NCBI GenBank assembly: GCA_900555225.1
Contig: USKL01000007.1
Coordinates: forward strand, 1-15,992
Source of the DNA: an uncultured Collinsella sp.
Lineage (GTDB): Bacteria; Actinomycetota; Coriobacteriia; Coriobacteriales; Coriobacteriaceae
DNA length: 15,992 nt
Direction of reading: 5' to 3'
Shown: positions 13,181-15,992 of the stretch, in pieces
Numbering within the stretch: the first letter of the stretch is position 1
Layout of the letters: every line of letters starts with the position of its first letter
Notes under the pieces: generated by a model
The model's database searches: none
What the model was told of the DNA's origin: nothing
The model's input: the letters and a program-made list of their open reading frames with translations, nothing else
Made by a program: the position numbers and the translations under genes

Positions 13181-13209
13181 TGTGGCAAAGGGACAGCCCC
13201 TTTGTCACA
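13181..13209. repeat. GGGGAC-family hairpin, single unit with TGTGNCAAAGGG arms
   Basis: TGTGGCAAAGGG (13181-13192) pairs with CCCTTTGTCACA (13198-13209) with one wobble, leaving a five-base loop. The core reads GGGACAGCCCC, and the minus strand reads GGGGCTGTCCC. It fills the whole gap between the second permease stop and the ribosome-binding site of the next gene. No T-tract follows. Confidence 0.75.
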
Positions 13210-13226
13210 TAGAGAAAGGAATCGCG

Positions 13227-13850
13227 ATGAGCGATCTGGAGAACAAGAAGAATCCTGTGGTCATTACCATCGCGCGCGACTTTGGCGCCGAGGGCCACGA
13301 GATTGGTCGTATCCTCGCCGATGAGCTGGGGATTCCGCTGTACGATAACGAGCTGCTGGTGCGTGCTTCGCTGCGCGCGGGCGAGTCGCTCGACAAGATG
13401 GCCGCCTACGACGAGCGCCTGGCCGTGGAGAACATGGCGTTTCTGCCTGACCGCTATGACGCGCGTTCGTACTCGGACAAGTTGTTCCAAAAGATGAGCC
13501 AGGTGATTTTGGATCTGGGCGAGACCGAGAGCTGCATTATCGAAGGCCGCCTGTCCGATTACCTGCTGCGCAACAACCCCAACCACATTGCCGTGCTGGT
13601 GACCGCACCCTTTGAGGACCGCGTCGAGATCGTGCGCAAGAAGCGCGGCCTCAACAAAAAGAAGGGCGCCAAGCTGGTCAAGCAGCAGCAGAAGGCGCGC
13701 GAGGCGTTCTATAAGCGCTACAGTGCCGGAAAGTGGAAGATGACGAGCGGTAAAGACATCGTCGTCAACCGCGCCAAGCTGGGCCGCGAGGGTTGCAAAG
13801 ACGTTATTGCCGCAGCCTACCGCTACAAAGTAGCGCAGCTCGAAGACTAA
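13227..13850 (+). CDS. Cytidylate-kinase-like family protein
   Basis: The 207-residue protein fits the Cytidylate_kin_2 family (PF13189) of P-loop nucleotide kinases. The N-terminal strand and loop VVITIARDFGAEGHEIGR (residues 11-28) replace a classical Walker A with the family's REYGSGG-like version. Next come LADELGIPLYD (30-40), CIIEGRLSDYLL (103-114), the basic LID-like region with KAREAFYKRY (156-165), and IVVNRAKLG (178-186), the family's L.INSS.LG. Activity on CMP is inferred only from family membership. Many relatives are annotated just as cytidylate-kinase-like, and a canonical cmk probably exists elsewhere. ATG 13227 has AGAAAGGA at 13213-13220, directly after the hairpin. It may be read through from the importer operon, since no terminator or promoter is evident between them. 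Confidence 0.88.
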   Translation: MSDLENKKNPVVITIARDFGAEGHEIGRILADELGIPLYDNELLVRASLRAGESLDKMAAYDERLAVENMAFLPDRYDARSYSDKLFQKMSQVILDLGETESCIIEGRLSDYLLRNNPNHIAVLVTAPFEDRVEIVRKKRGLNKKKGAKLVKQQQKAREAFYKRYSAGKWKMTSGKDIVVNRAKLGREGCKDVIAAAYRYKVAQLED

Positions 13851-13909
13851 CCGACCAAAACCACCACGAAGGCGCCGCCCCTTTATGGTGGTCGGGCGGC
13901 CGGTATAAA

Positions 13910-13945
13910 AAAGTCCCCGCCGGGCGCGTGCTCGACGGGGACTTT
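13910..13945 (-). terminator. Intrinsic terminator of the nfnAB unit
   Basis: AAAGTCCCCG (13910-13919) pairs perfectly with CGGGGACTTT (13936-13945), with a GC-rich loop. On the minus strand the stem is followed by TTTTTT (13907-13912 on the plus strand is A-rich), so it ends the leftward nfn transcript 29 bases after the NfnB stop. For the plus strand, GGTGGTCGG at 13887-13895 can pair with interrupted CCGACC...CCACC at 13851-13865, a weaker stop for the kinase-like gene. Confidence 0.85.
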
Positions 13946-13973
13946 GCCGTTTGGTGGCTAGTGCTGTAGGTGA

Positions 13974-15383
13974 TTACTCGCCCAACAGGCTCTTGGTGAT
14001 GGAAGCGGCGGCCTTCTTGCCGGCGCCCATCGCCAGAATGACCGTAGCGGCACCGGTGACGATGTCGCCGCCAGCCCAGATGCGGGGATCGGTGGTCTGG
14101 CCGGTCTCCTCGTCGGCGACGATGTAGCCCCACTTGTTGAGCTCCATCTTGCCGCCGATCTTCTTTGCGAAGGGGTTGGCGTTGGTGCCGATAGCCGAGA
14201 TCGCGACGTCGCAGGGAATCTCCTCGATGGCGCCCTCGATGGGCACCGGGCGACGACGGCCGGACTCGTCAGGCTCGCCGAGCTCCATCTTCTGGACCTT
14301 GACGGCGCACACGGAGCCGTCCTCGCCAGCGACAAACTCGAGCGGGGAGACGAGCGGCAGAACCTCGACGCCCTCGGCCTTAGCATGGTGCAGCTCGGCG
14401 CGACGGCAGGGCATCTCGTCCTCGGTACGACGGTAGGCGATGATGGCGTGCTCGGCGCCCAGACGCTTGGCGGTACGGACGGCGTCCATAGCCACGTTGC
14501 CGCCACCAAAGACGACGACGTTCTTGCCGTGCTTGGTGGGGGTGTCGTACTCGGGGAACTTGTTGGCCTTCATCAGGTTCACGCGGGTGAGGTACTCGTT
14601 CGCGAAGAAGACGTTGGGCAGGTTCTCGCCGGGGACGTTGAGGAACTTGGGCAGGCCAGCGCCGGTCGCCACGTAGATGGCGTCGAAGCCCTGCTCGAAC
14701 AGCTCCTCGGCCGTGGCCATGTTGCCCACGACGGAGTTGTACTCAAACTTGACGCCCATGTCCTCCAGGCCGTCGATCTCGCGCTTGACGACTGCCTTGG
14801 GCAGACGGAACTCGGGGATGCCGTAGACCAGCACGCCGCCGCCGGTGAAGAAGGCCTCAAAGACGGTGACGTCAAAGCCGTTGCGGGCGAGCTCGCCGGC
14901 GCAGGTGATGCCGGACGGGCCAGAGCCGACGACGGCGACCTTCTTGCCGTTCTTGGGGGCCATCTTGGGCGTGGAGGCGAGCTCGGGGCGGTCACCCAGG
15001 AAGCGCTCGAGCTGGCCGATGGCCACGGGCTCGGATTTCTTACCACGGATGCACTTGCCCTCGCACTGGTTCTCCTGCGGGCAGACGCGGCCGCAGATGG
15101 CGGGAAGCATGGAGTCCTCGCGGATGGTATCGAGAGCGCCGCCGAAGTCCTTCTCGCGGATCTGCTCGATAAAGCGGGGGATGTTGATGTTGACGGGGCA
15201 GCCCTCAACACAGAACGGCTTCTTGCAGTTGAGGCAGCGCTCGGCCTCGGCCAGCGCCATCTCCTCGGTGAAGCCCTTGTCGACGGGGCGGAAGTCGCAG
15301 GCGCGCTCGGCAGCCGGCTCCTCGTTATCGGGGGTGCGGGGCGACTTCATATCGGCAACGAAACGACCGTTAACTAGTGGCAT
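13974..15383 (-). CDS. nfnB: NfnB-type (GltA, NADPH-dependent glutamate synthase small-subunit-like) iron-sulfur flavoprotein
   Basis: With NfnA this is expected to form a cytoplasmic electron-bifurcating NADH-dependent reduced ferredoxin:NADP+ oxidoreductase. Databases often name it NADPH-dependent glutamate synthase. The 469-residue protein has two cysteine clusters for [4Fe-4S] centres: Cys50, 53, 58 and 62 (CLNCKKPFCVEGCP), and Cys97, 101, 107 and 111 (CGRVCPQ..., CEGKC). An FAD site, VVGSGPSG, is at 151-158 and an NADP-type site, FGGGNVAMD, at 292-300, followed by AYRRTEDEMP. WAGGDIVTGAATV near the C-terminus contacts FAD in relatives. The start ATG 15383 overlaps the end of NfnA by ten bases. 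The absence of a GltB large subunit and the presence of NfnA next door favour Nfn over glutamate synthase. Residues distinguishing true bifurcation from a related role (for example sulfide dehydrogenase SudA) cannot be judged by eye. Confidence 0.85.
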   Translation of the reverse strand: MPLVNGRFVADMKSPRTPDNEEPAAERACDFRPVDKGFTEEMALAEAERCLNCKKPFCVEGCPVNINIPRFIEQIREKDFGGALDTIREDSMLPAICGRVCPQENQCEGKCIRGKKSEPVAIGQLERFLGDRPELASTPKMAPKNGKKVAVVGSGPSGITCAGELARNGFDVTVFEAFFTGGGVLVYGIPEFRLPKAVVKREIDGLEDMGVKFEYNSVVGNMATAEELFEQGFDAIYVATGAGLPKFLNVPGENLPNVFFANEYLTRVNLMKANKFPEYDTPTKHGKNVVVFGGGNVAMDAVRTAKRLGAEHAIIAYRRTEDEMPCRRAELHHAKAEGVEVLPLVSPLEFVAGEDGSVCAVKVQKMELGEPDESGRRRPVPIEGAIEEIPCDVAISAIGTNANPFAKKIGGKMELNKWGYIVADEETGQTTDPRIWAGGDIVTGAATVILAMGAGKKAAASITKSLLGE

Positions 15384-15992
15384 GCGCAGCTCTTTTCCTC
15401 ATAGGCCTTGAGGGACTCGCCCTCTTCGGAACGGTAAGCGGCCTGGCGGGCACGAAGGTCATCCCAGTCGACCAGGGTGGCATCGAAGTCGGGGCCGTCG
15501 ACGCAAGCGAACTTGGTCACGCCGCCCACCTCGACGCGGCAGCAGCCGCACATGCCGGTGCCGTCAACCATGATGGGGTTGAGGGACGCGGTGATGGGGG
15601 TGTCGTACTTCTGGGCGGTGAGGGTCGAGAACTTCATCATCGGAACGGGGCCGACGCAGAAGACCTGGCTCACGGCCTTGTCCTGCAGCAGGCGCTCCAG
15701 CGGAGCGGTGACAACGCCCTGCTCGCCGTAGGAGCCGTCGTCAGTGGTGATGTGGATGTGGTCCTCGTCGAGGAGCTCGCGGAACTGGTCCTCCATGAGC
15801 AGGAGGTCCTTGGTGCGAGCGCCCATGATGGCGTGGACCTCATGACCGGTCTCGACCAGGTGCTTGGCGACCGGGAAGGCAATTGCCAGGCCGACGCCGC
15901 CGCCAGCCAGCAGGACCTTGCCCGGTGTCGTCGTAAAGACGCCTTCCCCTAACGGGCCTTCGACGCTGAGTGCATCGCCCTGGCGCAAGGTC
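15374..15992 (-). CDS. nfnA: NfnA-type FAD/NAD-binding [2Fe-2S] protein (PyrK-like), 5' end outside window
   Basis: The frame is open to the right edge, so the gene's start and about the first 70-80 residues are missing; 205 complete codons are seen before the stop. The visible part begins within LRQGDALSVEGPLGEG, the end of the FAD domain. It continues with the NAD-binding LLAGGGVGLAIAFPVAKHL, the VFCVGPVPMM motif, and the cysteine-rich [2Fe-2S] site GTGMCGCCRVEVGG...FACVDGP. These features are shared by PyrK, by sulfide/dihydroorotate dehydrogenase-like subunits and by NfnA. Adjacency and overlap with NfnB favour NfnA, which binds NADH and passes electrons to NfnB. A leucine codon (TTG) at the edge is internal, not a start. 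The C-terminus is short and ends in CACH. Confidence 0.86.
   Translation of the reverse strand, partial: TLRQGDALSVEGPLGEGVFTTTPGKVLLAGGGVGLAIAFPVAKHLVETGHEVHAIMGARTKDLLLMEDQFRELLDEDHIHITTDDGSYGEQGVVTAPLERLLQDKAVSQVFCVGPVPMMKFSTLTAQKYDTPITASLNPIMVDGTGMCGCCRVEVGGVTKFACVDGPDFDATLVDWDDLRARQAAYRSEEGESLKAYEEKSCACH

Noticed and set aside
14385..15377. A 330-codon plus-strand frame opposite nfnB
   Set aside because: It is the antisense of a certain iron-sulfur flavoprotein and shows no motif of its own.
13974..15383. Naming the NfnB gene as gltD of a classical glutamate synthase
   Set aside because: No large GltB subunit is present, and the overlapping partner is a PyrK-like [2Fe-2S] flavoprotein, which fits the Nfn pair better.

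Overview
The window is about 16 kb of GC-rich, gene-dense bacterial chromosome. The gene content and style suggest an anaerobic actinobacterium of the Coriobacteriia, with a Collinsella-like genus as my best guess. That assignment is an inference from a class B sortase, a flavin-based NfnAB pair, a phosphotransferase EIIA, twin-arginine lipoprotein export and a family of GGGGAC palindromes between genes; no rRNA or other marker gene is present to prove it. All genes look intact except the last, which runs off the right edge. No rRNA, tRNA, CRISPR array, prophage or transposase gene was seen.

Layout. From 152 to 2109 (+): purE, a class B sortase and a divergent MoaE-like gene, closely spaced and ending at a strong bidirectional terminator (2140-2178). 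From 2198 to 3427 (-): a polytopic membrane protein with a CmpB-type 'putative ABC transporter' domain. From 3428 to 3721: a divergent promoter region. From 3722 to 7343 (+): purF, purM and purN, followed by a terminator. From 7496 to 9903 (+): an orphan PTS EIIA, a membrane-anchored parvulin-type foldase and a YqeY-family protein, followed by a terminator. From 10149 to 13178 (+): a complete polar amino-acid ABC importer in the order ATPase, binding lipoprotein, permease, permease, followed by a cytidylate-kinase-like gene (13227-13850). From 13974 to 15992 (-): NfnB and the 5'-truncated NfnA, which overlap and are co-transcribed leftwards.

How the genes fit together. PurE, PurF, PurM and PurN are four steps of de novo IMP synthesis, split into two transcription units by the sortase, MoaE-like and membrane-protein block. 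The ABC importer should supply an amino acid, possibly glutamine or glutamate; glutamine is also the nitrogen donor for PurF. NfnAB links NADH, NADPH and ferredoxin pools in fermenting anaerobes.

The most unusual feature is a set of intergenic palindromes at about 7423-7476, 7974-8065, 8077-8116, 9971-10044 and 13181-13209. Different copies share a near-constant loop (GGGGACAG... or GGGGACGTTC...) but carry different stem arms that remain self-complementary, such as GGGCACTCATT, GGCACTT, GGTGCA, AGTCAT and TGTGNCAAA. Several occur as head-to-head pairs of hairpins. This constant-loop, variable-stem design is the main candidate for an undescribed element in the window.
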